A stretch of 64,000 nt of DNA. It comes from Streptomyces hawaiiensis (GTDB lineage: Bacteria > Actinomycetota > Actinomycetes > Streptomycetales > Streptomycetaceae). Location: contig NZ_CP021978.1 of NCBI RefSeq assembly GCF_004803895.1, positions 5,084,001 through 5,148,000 of the forward strand. Reading direction: 5' to 3'. Each line of letters begins with the position of its first letter. The stretch's first letter is position 1. Shown in pieces: positions 41,202-50,401 of this stretch. The notes beneath the pieces are model-generated. The model had not been told where the DNA came from, made no database searches, and was given only the letters and a program-made list of their open reading frames with translations. The position numbers and the translations under genes were made by a program.

Positions 41202-43702
41202 CCGTGACCACCAGCTCTCCCTCCGGCGGGGGAGAGGCGGCGGTCCCGCCGGAGGACCTCGTGTCGCTGACGATCGACGGCGCGGAGATCAGCGTGCCCA
41301 AGGGCACCCTGGTCATCCGGGCCGCCGAGCAGCTCGGCATCGAGATCCCCCGGTTCTGCGACCACCCCCTGCTCGACCCGGCCGGCGCCTGCCGCCAGTG
41401 CATCGTCGAGGTCGAGGGCCAGCGCAAGCCCATGGCGTCCTGCACCATCACCTGCACCGACGGCATGGTGGTCAAGACCCATCTCACCTCCCCGGTCGCG
41501 GAGAAGGCCCAGAAGGGTGTGATGGAGCTCCTGCTCATCAACCACCCGCTGGACTGCCCGGTCTGCGACAAGGGCGGCGAGTGCCCGCTGCAGAACCAGG
41601 CCATGTCGCACGGCGACGCCGACTCCCGCTTCGAGGGCCGCAAGCGGACCTACGAGAAGCCCGTCCCGATCTCCACGCAGGTGCTGCTCGACCGCGAGCG
41701 GTGCGTGCTGTGCGCCCGCTGCACCCGGTTCTCCAACCAGGTCGCGGGCGACCCGATGATCGAGCTGATCGAGCGGGGCGCGCTCCAGCAGGTCGGCACC
41801 GGCGAGGGCGACCCGTTCGAGTCGTACTTCTCCGGCAACACCATCCAGATCTGCCCGGTCGGCGCGCTGACCTCGGCGGCGTACCGATTCCGCTCCCGCC
41901 CCTTCGACCTGGTCTCCTCACCGTCGGTGTGCGAGCACTGCTCCGGCGGCTGCGCCACGCGCACCGACCACCGGCGCGGCAAGGTCATGCGGCGTCTCGC
42001 GGCCGAGGACCCCGAGGTCAACGAGGAGTGGATCTGCGACAAGGGGCGGTTCGGGTTCCGGTACGCGCAGCAGCGCGACCGGCTTCAGACGCCGCTGGTG
42101 CGCAACGCCGAGGGCGAGCTGGAACCGGCCTCCTGGCCGGAGGCGCTGCAGATCGCCGCCCAGGGCCTGCTGGCCTCCCGGGGCCGCACCGGAGTCCTGA
42201 CCGGCGGCCGCCTCACCATCGAGGACGCCTACGCCTACAGCAAGTTCGCGCGCGTGGCGCTCGACACCAACGACATCGACTTCCGCGCGCGCGTGCACAG
42301 CGGAGAGGAGGCCGACTTCCTCGCCGCCCGGATCGCCGGACGCGGCCGGGACCTCGACGGCACGGGCGTCACCTACACCGCGCTGGAGAAGGCACCGGCC
42401 GTCCTGCTGGTCGGGTTCGAGGCGGAGGAGGAGGCACCCGGCGTCTTCCTGCGACTGCGTAAGGCTTGGCGCAAGCACGGGCAGCGGACCTTCTCGCTCG
42501 CCACACACGCCACCCGGGGTCTGGAGAAGGCCGGCGGCACGCTGCTGCCGGCCGCTCCCGGCACCGAGACCGAGTGGCTGGACGCGCTCGCGAACGGCGC
42601 CGGCCTGGAGGACGACGGTGCGCTCGCCGCCGAGGCGCTGCGCACCGAGGGCGCGGTGATCGTCGTCGGAGAGCGGCTGGCCGCCGTGGCCGGCGGGCTC
42701 ACCGCCGCCGCGCGTACCTCCTCCGCCACCGGCGCCCGGCTGGTGTGGATGCCGCGCCGGGCCGGGGAACGCGGCGCGATCGAGGTGGGCGCGCTGCCGT
42801 CGCTGCTGCCGGGCGGGCGCCCGGCCACCGATCCGCGCGCGCGTGACGAGGTCGCCGGCGTCTGGGGCGTGGCGGATCTCCCGCACCGCTACGGCCGTGA
42901 CACCGGCCAGATCGTGGAGGCCGCCGCGACCGGGGAACTCCAGGCCCTGCTGGTGGCGGGCGTGGAGATCGCCGACCTGTCCGACCCGGCACGCGCGCGT
43001 GCGGCGCTCGACGAGGTGGGCTTCCTGGTCTCGCTGGAACTGCGGCCGAGCGAGGTCAGCCGCAAGGCCGATGTCGTCCTGCCCGTCGCCGCGGTCGCCG
43101 AGAAGGCCGGCACCTTCCTCAACTGGGAAGGCCGGATCCGCTTCTTCGAGGCCGCGCTCAAGCCCGACCAGATGACCCGCCGCTCCGCGCCGACCGACGC
43201 GCGCGTGCTGCAGATGCTGGCCGACGCCATGGACGTCCACCTCGGACTGCCGGATCTGCGCACCGTACGCGGCGAGATCGACCGGCTCGGCACCTGGGAC
43301 GGCCCGCGGGCCACGGAACCCCTGGAGACCGCGGCCGCGCTGCCGCGGCCGGCCGCCGGGGAAGCCGTACTCGCCGGGCACCGGCTGCTGCTCGACCAGG
43401 GCCTCCTCCAGCAGGGCGACGAGGCACTCGCCGGCACCCGGCACGCCGCCCGCGCGCGGGTGTCGTCCGCGACGGCCGCCGAGGCGGGCGTCAAGGACGG
43501 CGACCTGCTCGCGGTCACCGGCCCCCAGGGGGTCGTGGAACTCCCGATCCAGATCAGCGACATGCCCGACCGGGTGGTGTGGCTCCCGCTGAACTCCACC
43601 GGCGGCGGCGTCGCCTCCGACACCGGGGCGCGGCCCGGCTCCCTCGTCCGCATCGGCCCGGCGACACTCGCCGGCGAGGCCCCCAAGGAGGTGGAGGCAT
43701 GA
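41198..43702 (+). CDS. nuoG: NADH-quinone oxidoreductase subunit G
   Basis: The 834-residue largest peripheral subunit has the N1b [2Fe-2S] motif (RFCDHPLLDPAGACRQC), the His-Cys N5 motif HPLDCPVCDKGGECPLQ, CVLCARCTRF with QICPVGALT for N4, and CEHCSGGC, an extra cluster motif (N7 type). The C-terminal two thirds are the molybdopterin oxidoreductase-like domain, without evidence of cofactor use. It starts at an ATGA overlap with nuoF and overlaps nuoH by four bases. Confidence 0.95.
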   Translation: MTVTTSSPSGGGEAAVPPEDLVSLTIDGAEISVPKGTLVIRAAEQLGIEIPRFCDHPLLDPAGACRQCIVEVEGQRKPMASCTITCTDGMVVKTHLTSPVAEKAQKGVMELLLINHPLDCPVCDKGGECPLQNQAMSHGDADSRFEGRKRTYEKPVPISTQVLLDRERCVLCARCTRFSNQVAGDPMIELIERGALQQVGTGEGDPFESYFSGNTIQICPVGALTSAAYRFRSRPFDLVSSPSVCEHCSGGCATRTDHRRGKVMRRLAAEDPEVNEEWICDKGRFGFRYAQQRDRLQTPLVRNAEGELEPASWPEALQIAAQGLLASRGRTGVLTGGRLTIEDAYAYSKFARVALDTNDIDFRARVHSGEEADFLAARIAGRGRDLDGTGVTYTALEKAPAVLLVGFEAEEEAPGVFLRLRKAWRKHGQRTFSLATHATRGLEKAGGTLLPAAPGTETEWLDALANGAGLEDDGALAAEALRTEGAVIVVGERLAAVAGGLTAAARTSSATGARLVWMPRRAGERGAIEVGALPSLLPGGRPATDPRARDEVAGVWGVADLPHRYGRDTGQIVEAAATGELQALLVAGVEIADLSDPARARAALDEVGFLVSLELRPSEVSRKADVVLPVAAVAEKAGTFLNWEGRIRFFEAALKPDQMTRRSAPTDARVLQMLADAMDVHLGLPDLRTVRGEIDRLGTWDGPRATEPLETAAALPRPAAGEAVLAGHRLLLDQGLLQQGDEALAGTRHAARARVSSATAAEAGVKDGDLLAVTGPQGVVELPIQISDMPDRVVWLPLNSTGGGVASDTGARPGSLVRIGPATLAGEAPKEVEA

Positions 43703-45075
43703 GCCCGTACCTCGCCGCAGAAGACCTCTCGATGTTCGGCACCGACCCCTGGTGGCTGGTCGCCATCAAGGCGGTGTTCTGCTTCGCCTTCCTGATGGTG
43801 ACCGTGCTGGTCTCCATCGTCATGGAGCGCAAGGTCGTCGCCTGGATGCAGCTGCGCATCGGCCCGAACCGGCACGGTCCCTGGGGCATGCTCCAGTCGC
43901 TCGCCGACGGCATCAAGCTGATGCTGAAGGAGGACGTGATCGTCAAGCGCGCGGACAAGGCGGTGTACGTCCTCGCGCCGGTCATCGCGGCGATCCCGGC
44001 CTTCATGGCGATCGCGGTGATCCCCTTCGGCCCGGCCGGCAACGAGATCTCGATCTTCGGCCAGCGCACCACGATGCAGCTCACCGACCTGCCGATCGCG
44101 ATGCTCTACATCCTCGCGGTCGCCTCGGTCGGCATCTACGGCATCGTGCTGGCGGGCTGGAGCTCCGGCTCGACGTACCCGCTGCTGGGGGGCCTGCGCT
44201 CCTGCGCGCAGATGATCTCCTACGAGATCGCGATGGGCGCCGCCTTCGCCTCCGTGTTCCTCTACTCGGGGTCGATGTCGACGTCGACGATCGTCGAGCA
44301 GCAGGCCGACCGCTGGTACATCGTGCTGCTGCCGGTCTCCTTCATCATCTACATCGTGACGATGGTCGGTGAGACCAACCGCGCCCCCTTCGACATGCCG
44401 GAGTCCGAGGGCGACCTGGTCGGCGGCTTCAACACCGAGTACTCGTCGATCAAGTTCGCGATGTTCATGCTCGCCGAGTACGTCAACATGGTGACCGTCT
44501 CGGCCGTCGCCACCACGCTGTTCCTCGGCGGCTGGCGGGCCCCCTGGCCGATCAGCACCTTCTGGGAGGGCGCCAACCACGGCTGGTGGCCACTGCTGTG
44601 GTTCACGGTCAAGGTCCAGCTGCTGCTGTTCATGTTCATCTGGATCCGCGGCACCCTCCCGCGTGTCCGCTACGACCAGCTGATGAAGCTCGGCTGGAAG
44701 GTCCTCATCCCGGTCTCGCTGGTGTGGCTGATGCTCGTCGCGAGCGTGAGGGCCTTCAGGAACGAGGGCTACGACTTCGCCGACATCGCCCTCTACGTGG
44801 GCGGCGGCGTCCTCGCCCTGCTCCTGCTCTCCTTCGTCGCCGACGTGTTCCGCGAGAAGGCCAAGAAGGCCGAACAACCGGCCGAGACCCCGGCCGCCTT
44901 CGACCCGATGGCGGGCGGATTCCCCGTACCGCCCCTGCCCGGACAGGAACTCCCACCGGTCCCGCGCCGCCGCTCGCACCGTGAGCGGGAGCTGATTGTC
45001 AGTGGCGGGCCCGATACTCAGAGTGACGGATCTCTGGGCGGAACTACGGATGGAAAGGAGGCGTCCGATGACTGA
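43699..45075 (+). CDS. nuoH: NADH-quinone oxidoreductase subunit H
   Basis: The 458-residue membrane subunit has about eight to nine helices. It forms the quinone entrance with VMERKVVAWMQLRIGPNRHGP and the loop ETNRAPFDMPESEGDLVGG. It is longer than the E. coli protein owing to a hydrophilic C-terminal tail of about 70 residues rich in Lys, Glu, Pro and Arg. GAGGTGGAGG precedes ATG 43699. The end overlaps nuoI by eight bases. Confidence 0.96.
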   Translation: MSPYLAAEDLSMFGTDPWWLVAIKAVFCFAFLMVTVLVSIVMERKVVAWMQLRIGPNRHGPWGMLQSLADGIKLMLKEDVIVKRADKAVYVLAPVIAAIPAFMAIAVIPFGPAGNEISIFGQRTTMQLTDLPIAMLYILAVASVGIYGIVLAGWSSGSTYPLLGGLRSCAQMISYEIAMGAAFASVFLYSGSMSTSTIVEQQADRWYIVLLPVSFIIYIVTMVGETNRAPFDMPESEGDLVGGFNTEYSSIKFAMFMLAEYVNMVTVSAVATTLFLGGWRAPWPISTFWEGANHGWWPLLWFTVKVQLLLFMFIWIRGTLPRVRYDQLMKLGWKVLIPVSLVWLMLVASVRAFRNEGYDFADIALYVGGGVLALLLLSFVADVFREKAKKAEQPAETPAAFDPMAGGFPVPPLPGQELPPVPRRRSHRERELIVSGGPDTQSDGSLGGTTDGKEASDD

Positions 45076-45709
45076 GGAACCCAAGGACACCAAGCCCGGT
45101 TTCCAGAACCCCGTGGCCGGCTTCGGCGTGACCTTCAAGGCCATGTTCAAGAAGCGGCTGACCGAGCAGTACCCGGAGCAGCAGAAGACCACGGCCCCGC
45201 GCTTCCACGGACGGCACCAGCTCAACCGCCATCCCGACGGCCTGGAGAAGTGCGTCGGCTGCGAACTGTGCGCCTGGGCCTGCCCCGCCGACGCGATCTA
45301 CGTGGAGGGCGCGGACAACACCGACGAGGAGCGCTACTCGCCGGGCGAGCGGTACGGCCGCGTCTACCAGATCAACTACGCCCGCTGCATCCTGTGCGGC
45401 CTGTGCATCGAGGCCTGCCCCACCCGCGCGCTCACGATGACCAACGAGTTCGAGCTGGCCGACTCCAGCCGTGCCAACCTCATCTACACCAAGGAGCAGC
45501 TGCTCGCCGGTCTCGAGGAGGGCATGGTCGACTCGCCCCATGCCATCTACCCCGGGACGGACGAACAGGACTACTACCGGGGCCTGGTGACGGAGGCGGC
45601 GCCCGGCACCGAGCAGCAGGTCGCCCACTCCGAGGGCGAGGTCGTGCAGGAGGCCGACTCGACCTTCGGCGGGACGGAACCGGCGTCGGGGAAGGTGACC
45701 GGCCGATGA
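45068..45709 (+). CDS. nuoI: NADH-quinone oxidoreductase subunit I
   Basis: The 213-residue ferredoxin-type subunit carries clusters N6a and N6b, with ligands CVGCELCAWACP and CILCGLCIEACP. It links NuoG to NuoB. The last 30 to 40 residues are a Glu/Gly/Thr-rich tail. ATG 45068 has the strong GAAAGGAGG eight bases upstream, which decides the start although it lies inside the end of nuoH. The stop overlaps nuoJ (ATGA). Confidence 0.96.
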   Translation: MTEEPKDTKPGFQNPVAGFGVTFKAMFKKRLTEQYPEQQKTTAPRFHGRHQLNRHPDGLEKCVGCELCAWACPADAIYVEGADNTDEERYSPGERYGRVYQINYARCILCGLCIEACPTRALTMTNEFELADSSRANLIYTKEQLLAGLEEGMVDSPHAIYPGTDEQDYYRGLVTEAAPGTEQQVAHSEGEVVQEADSTFGGTEPASGKVTGR

Positions 45710-46548
45710 CCACCCAGCTCGCCGCCTACTCCACCTCCACCGGAGAGGCCGTCCAGTTCTGGATCCTCGGCACCGTCGCGGTGATCGGCGCCCTGGGCAC
45801 CATCCTCATGAAGAGGGCCGTGCACAGCGCCCTCTGCCTCGCCGGCACCATGATCGTCCTGGCGGTGTTCTACCTCGCCAACGGCGCCTACTTCCTGGGC
45901 GTCGTGCAGATCGTCGTCTACACCGGCGCGATCATGATGCTGTTCCTGTTCGTGGTGATGCTCGTCGGCGTCACCGCGGCGGACTCCCTGAAGGAGACCA
46001 TCAAGGGCCAGCGCTGGCTGGCCCTGCTGTGCGGACTCGGCTTCGGCGTTCTGCTGATCGCCGGGATCGGCAACGCGTCCCTGAAGGATTTCAACGGCAT
46101 CGGTCAGGCGAACGCCGGGGGCAACGTGGAGGGCCTGGCCGCTCTCCTCTTCACCAAGTACGTCTTCGCGTTCGAGATCACCGGCGCCCTGCTCATCACG
46201 GCCGCCGTCGGCGCCATGGTGCTCACCCACCGCGAGCGCACCGAGCGCGCCAAGACGCAGCGGGAGCTCTCCGAGGAGCGCGTCCGCGAGGGCAAGCAGC
46301 TGCCGCCCCTGCCGGCGCCCGGTGTGTACGCCCGGCACAACGCGGTCGACATCGCGGGCCTGCTGCCCGACGGCACACCGTCCGACCTCACCGTCAGCAA
46401 GACCCTGCGCGAGCGCGGCCAGATCCGTGACGTCTCGCAGGAGGCGATCAACGACCTCAAGGCCCTGGAGCAGCGGTCCGAGGAGAGGCTGGAGCGCCGG
46501 GCGGTCGGGCCGGCGAAGTTCCAGCGGTCCGAGGAGGCGCCGAAGTGA
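45706..46548 (+). CDS. nuoJ: NADH-quinone oxidoreductase subunit J
   Basis: The 280-residue membrane subunit has five helices in its first 170 residues, including the conserved third helix VVQIVVYTGAIMMLFLFVVM with its pi-bulge region. The last 110 residues are charged (Arg/Glu/Lys-rich) and absent from E. coli NuoJ; they should face the cytoplasm. It overlaps nuoI (ATGA) and nuoK (GTGA). Confidence 0.95.
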   Translation: MTTQLAAYSTSTGEAVQFWILGTVAVIGALGTILMKRAVHSALCLAGTMIVLAVFYLANGAYFLGVVQIVVYTGAIMMLFLFVVMLVGVTAADSLKETIKGQRWLALLCGLGFGVLLIAGIGNASLKDFNGIGQANAGGNVEGLAALLFTKYVFAFEITGALLITAAVGAMVLTHRERTERAKTQRELSEERVREGKQLPPLPAPGVYARHNAVDIAGLLPDGTPSDLTVSKTLRERGQIRDVSQEAINDLKALEQRSEERLERRAVGPAKFQRSEEAPK

Positions 46549-46844
46549 ACCCCGTCAACTACCTCTATCTCGCGGCCCTGTTGTTCACGATCGGCGCCAG
46601 CGGCGTGCTGATCAGGCGCAACGCGATCGTCGTGTTCATGTGCATCGAGCTCATGCTCAACGCCTGCAACCTCGCGTTCGTCGCCTTCTCCCGGATGCAC
46701 GGCAACCTCGACGGCCAGGTCATCGCCTTCTTCACGATGGTCGTCGCCGCCGCCGAGGTCGTCGTCGGGCTCGCGATCATCGTGTCCCTGTTCCGTGCCC
46801 GCCACTCGGCCTCGGTCGACGACGCCAGCCTGATGAAGCTGTAA
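46545..46844 (+). CDS. nuoK: NADH-quinone oxidoreductase subunit K
   Basis: The 99-residue subunit has three helices with the conserved Glu in VFMCIELMLNACNLAF and a second in VAAAEVVVGLAIIV; both belong to the proton path. GTG 46545 overlaps the nuoJ stop. nuoL follows after 15 bases. Confidence 0.96.
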   Translation: MNPVNYLYLAALLFTIGASGVLIRRNAIVVFMCIELMLNACNLAFVAFSRMHGNLDGQVIAFFTMVVAAAEVVVGLAIIVSLFRARHSASVDDASLMKL

Positions 46845-46859
46845 GGGGTCGGAAGAATC

Positions 46860-48824
46860 GTGGAGAACCTCATTGCGCTGCTGGTGGCGGCGCCCCTGCT
46901 CGGAGCGGCGGTCCTGCTGTGCGGCGGGCGGCGGCTGGACGCCGTCGGCCACTGGATCGGCACCCTGCTCGCGGCCGTCTCCTTCGTGCTCGGCCTGGTG
47001 CTGTTCACCGACATGCTCGGCCAGGACGCCGAACACCGCGTCATGGGCCAGCACCTGTTCAGCTGGGTCCCGGTCGAGGGCTTCCAGGCGGACGTCGCCT
47101 TCCAGCTCGACCAGTTGTCCATGACGTTCGTGCTGCTGATCACGGGCGTCGGATCGCTGATCCACCTGTACTCGATCGGGTACATGGAGCACGACGAGCG
47201 GCGCCGCCGCTTCTTCGGCTATCTGAACCTGTTCCTCGCGGCGATGCTGATCCTCGTCCTCGCCGACAACTACCTGCTGCTGTACGTCGGCTGGGAGGGC
47301 GTCGGTCTCGCCTCCTACCTGTTGATCGGCTTCTGGCAGCACAAGCCCAGCGCCGCCACGGCCGCGAAGAAGGCCTTCCTGGTCAACCGCGTCGGCGACA
47401 TGGGCCTGTCCATCGCGATCATGCTGATGTTCCTGTGGTTCGGCACCTTCGCCTTCGGCCCGGTGCTCGGCAGCCACGGGGAGGCGGGGCTCGCCGGTGC
47501 CGCCGGTGAGGACAAGCTGACCGCGATCGCCCTGATGCTGCTGCTCGCCGCCTGCGGCAAGTCCGCCCAGGTGCCGCTGCAGTCCTGGCTCGGGGACGCC
47601 ATGGAGGGCCCGACCCCGGTCTCGGCCCTCATCCACGCCGCGACCATGGTGACCGCGGGCGTCTACCTGATCGTCCGCTCCGCGGCCGTCTTCAACGGCG
47701 CCCCGGACGCGCAGCTGGTCGTCACCATCGTCGGCGCGGTCACGCTCCTGTTCGGTGCGATCGTCGGTTGCGCGAAGGACGACATCAAGAAGGCGCTGGC
47801 CGGCTCGACCATGTCGCAGATCGGCTACATGATCCTCGCCGCCGGCCTCGGCCCCATCGGCTACGTCTTCGCGATCATGCACCTGGTGACGCACGGCTTC
47901 TTCAAGGCCGGCCTGTTCCTCGGCGCCGGCTCGGTCATGCACGGCATGAACGACGAGGTCGACATGCGCCGCTACGGCGGACTGCGCAAGTACATGCCGG
48001 TCACCTTCGTCACCTTCGGCCTCGGCTACCTGGCCATCATCGGCTTCCCGGGCCTGTCCGGCTTCTTCTCCAAGGACAAGATCATCGAGGCGGCGTTCGC
48101 CAAGGGCGGCACCGAAGGCTGGATCCTCGGCGCCTGCGCCCTGCTCGGCGCGGCCATCACGGCGTACTACATGACGCGCGTGATGCTGATGACGTTCTTC
48201 GGCGAGGAGCGCTGGCGCAACGCACCGACGCCGTCCCCGGACCGGCCGGACGTGGAGCCCGCCGCCGAGACACGCGGCGAGTACACCCCGCCGCATCCGC
48301 ACGAGTCGCCCAAGGTCATGACGATCCCGATGATCGTGTTGGCTGTCGGGTCGGTGGCCGGCGGCGCGTTCTTCAGCATCGGCGACCGGTTCATGCACTG
48401 GCTGGAGCCGATCACCGGGCACAGTCACGGCAACCCGCCGATCAGCGCGGGTGTGGTCACCGGCGCGACCGTCGCGTGCATGATCATCGGCGTCGCCCTC
48501 GCCTGGGCCCAGTACGGCCGCCGTCCGGTCCCGGCCGTCGCCCCGCGCGGCTCGCTGCTCACCCGGGCCGCCCGGCGCGACCTGCTCCAGGACGACTTCA
48601 ACCACGTCGTCCTCGTCCGCGGCGGCGAGCACCTGACGCGGTCCCTGGTCTACGTCGACCACACCCTGGTCGACGGCGTCGTCAACGGCACGGCGGCCTC
48701 GGTCGGCGGCCTCTCCGGGCGGATGCGCAGGCTGCAGAACGGCTTCGCCCGCTCCTACGCGGTCTCGATGTTCGGGGGTGCGGCGGTCATCGTCGCCGCG
48801 ACCCTGCTGATGAGGGCGGTCTGA
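46860..48824 (+). CDS. nuoL: NADH-quinone oxidoreductase subunit L
   Basis: The 654-residue antiporter-like subunit forms the distal end of the membrane arm and carries the long lateral helix at its C-terminus. Typical motifs are LLLYVGWEGVGLASYLLIGFW with the key Glu, a conserved Lys in AACGKSAQVPLQSWLGDAMEGP, and MVTAGVYLIVR. A hydrophilic loop at about residues 455-485 contains Pro, Glu and Arg. GTG 46860 is the start; nuoM follows after five bases. Confidence 0.96.
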   Translation: MENLIALLVAAPLLGAAVLLCGGRRLDAVGHWIGTLLAAVSFVLGLVLFTDMLGQDAEHRVMGQHLFSWVPVEGFQADVAFQLDQLSMTFVLLITGVGSLIHLYSIGYMEHDERRRRFFGYLNLFLAAMLILVLADNYLLLYVGWEGVGLASYLLIGFWQHKPSAATAAKKAFLVNRVGDMGLSIAIMLMFLWFGTFAFGPVLGSHGEAGLAGAAGEDKLTAIALMLLLAACGKSAQVPLQSWLGDAMEGPTPVSALIHAATMVTAGVYLIVRSAAVFNGAPDAQLVVTIVGAVTLLFGAIVGCAKDDIKKALAGSTMSQIGYMILAAGLGPIGYVFAIMHLVTHGFFKAGLFLGAGSVMHGMNDEVDMRRYGGLRKYMPVTFVTFGLGYLAIIGFPGLSGFFSKDKIIEAAFAKGGTEGWILGACALLGAAITAYYMTRVMLMTFFGEERWRNAPTPSPDRPDVEPAAETRGEYTPPHPHESPKVMTIPMIVLAVGSVAGGAFFSIGDRFMHWLEPITGHSHGNPPISAGVVTGATVACMIIGVALAWAQYGRRPVPAVAPRGSLLTRAARRDLLQDDFNHVVLVRGGEHLTRSLVYVDHTLVDGVVNGTAASVGGLSGRMRRLQNGFARSYAVSMFGGAAVIVAATLLMRAV

Positions 48825-48829
48825 TACCG

Positions 48830-50401
48830 ATGTCCTTTCCTCTGCTGACAGCGACAGCGGCGCTCCCGGCCATCGGAGCGATCGCCACGGCCGCCGTACC
48901 GGCCGCGAAGCGCACCGCCGCCAAGTGGCTGGCGCTGCTCTTCTCGCTCGCCACGTTCGTCCTGGCGGTCACCGTCCTGGTCCGTTTCGACCCGGACGGC
49001 GACCGCTACCAGCTCACCGAGTCCCACGCCTGGATCGCCGACTTCGGCGTCCGCTACGAACTGGGTGTGGACGGCATCGGGGTGGCGCTGATCGCCCTGA
49101 CCGCCCTGCTCATCCCGTTCATCATCCTCGCGGGCTGGCACGACGCCGACCCGCTGGAGACCGGCAGCAGCCGCTGGCGGCCGACGCAGGGCTTCTTCGC
49201 CCTGATCCTCGGCGTCGAGGCGATGGTGATCCTCTCCTTCGAGGCCACCGACGTCTTCCTCTTCTACATCTTCTTCGAAGCCATGCTGATCCCGATGTAC
49301 TTCCTCATCGGCGGCTTCGGGGACCGTGCCCACGAGCACGGTGAGAAGGCGGCGGCGACGCAACGGTCGTACGCGGCGGTGAAGTTCCTCCTTTACAACC
49401 TGGCCGGCGGTCTGATCATGCTGGCCGCGGTGATCGGCCTGTACGTGGTCGCCGGGAACTTCTCGCTCCAGGAGATCGCCGAGGCCCGCGCCAACGGCAC
49501 GCTCGACATGTCGACCAGCACCGAACGGTGGCTGTTCCTCGGCTTCTTCTTCGCCTTCGCGGTGAAGGCGCCGCTGTGGCCGCTGCACACCTGGCTGCCC
49601 AACGCCATGCAGGAGTCCACCGCCCCGGTCGCCGTGCTCATCACGGCGGTCGTCGACAAGGTCGGCACCTTCGCGATGCTCCGCTTCTGCCTCCAGCTCT
49701 TCCCGGAGGCCAGCAAGTGGGCCACACCCGTGATCCTCGTCCTCGCCCTGATCAGCATCATCTACGGGGCGCTGCTCGCGGTCGGCCAGCGGGACATCAA
49801 GCGCCTGATCGCCTACGCGTCCATCTCCCACTTCGGCTTCATCATCATGGGCATCTTCGCGATGACCAGCCAGGGCCAGTCCGGCGCGACGCTCTACATG
49901 ATCAACCACGGCATCTCGACGGCCGCGCTGATGCTGGTGGCGGGCTTCCTGATCTCCCGGCGCGGATCGCGGCTCATCGCCGACTACGGCGGAGTGCAGA
50001 AGGTCGCCCCGGTGCTCGCCGGCACGTTCCTGATCGGCAGCCTGGCGACGCTGTCACTGCCGGGGCTGGCACCGTTCGTCAGTGAGTTCCTGGTCCTGGT
50101 CGGCACGTTCACGCGCTACCCGGTGATCGGCATCATCGCCACCTTCGGCATCGTCCTCGCCGCGCTCTACACCCTCGTCCTCTACCAGCGGACGATGACG
50201 GGCCCGGTGAAACCGGAGGTCTCCGCGATGCCGGACCTCAGGATGCGGGAGCTCGTGGTCGTCGCCCCGCTGGTCGTCCTGCTGATCTTCCTGGGCGTCT
50301 ACCCGAAGCCCGTCACGCAGATCATCGATCCGGCGGTAAAGCAGACCATGTCCGACGTACAGAAGAAGGACCCCCAGCCCGAGGTGGAGGCGGCCAAGTG
50401 A
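48830..50401 (+). CDS. nuoM: NADH-quinone oxidoreductase subunit M
   Basis: The 523-residue antiporter-like proton-pumping subunit has about fourteen helices, with the conserved Glu in FYIFFEAMLIPMYFLIG, the Lys in FAVKAPLWPLHTWLPNAM and LIAYASISHFGFI. The frame is open upstream only as a nuoL shadow; ATG 48830 is the start. The stop overlaps nuoN (GTGA). Confidence 0.96.
   Translation: MSFPLLTATAALPAIGAIATAAVPAAKRTAAKWLALLFSLATFVLAVTVLVRFDPDGDRYQLTESHAWIADFGVRYELGVDGIGVALIALTALLIPFIILAGWHDADPLETGSSRWRPTQGFFALILGVEAMVILSFEATDVFLFYIFFEAMLIPMYFLIGGFGDRAHEHGEKAAATQRSYAAVKFLLYNLAGGLIMLAAVIGLYVVAGNFSLQEIAEARANGTLDMSTSTERWLFLGFFFAFAVKAPLWPLHTWLPNAMQESTAPVAVLITAVVDKVGTFAMLRFCLQLFPEASKWATPVILVLALISIIYGALLAVGQRDIKRLIAYASISHFGFIIMGIFAMTSQGQSGATLYMINHGISTAALMLVAGFLISRRGSRLIADYGGVQKVAPVLAGTFLIGSLATLSLPGLAPFVSEFLVLVGTFTRYPVIGIIATFGIVLAALYTLVLYQRTMTGPVKPEVSAMPDLRMRELVVVAPLVVLLIFLGVYPKPVTQIIDPAVKQTMSDVQKKDPQPEVEAAK

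Noticed and set aside
46104..48662. Minus-strand frame of 852 codons opposite nuoJ-nuoL
   Set aside because: Asp/Glu/His/Gln-rich shadow of well-conserved complex I genes.
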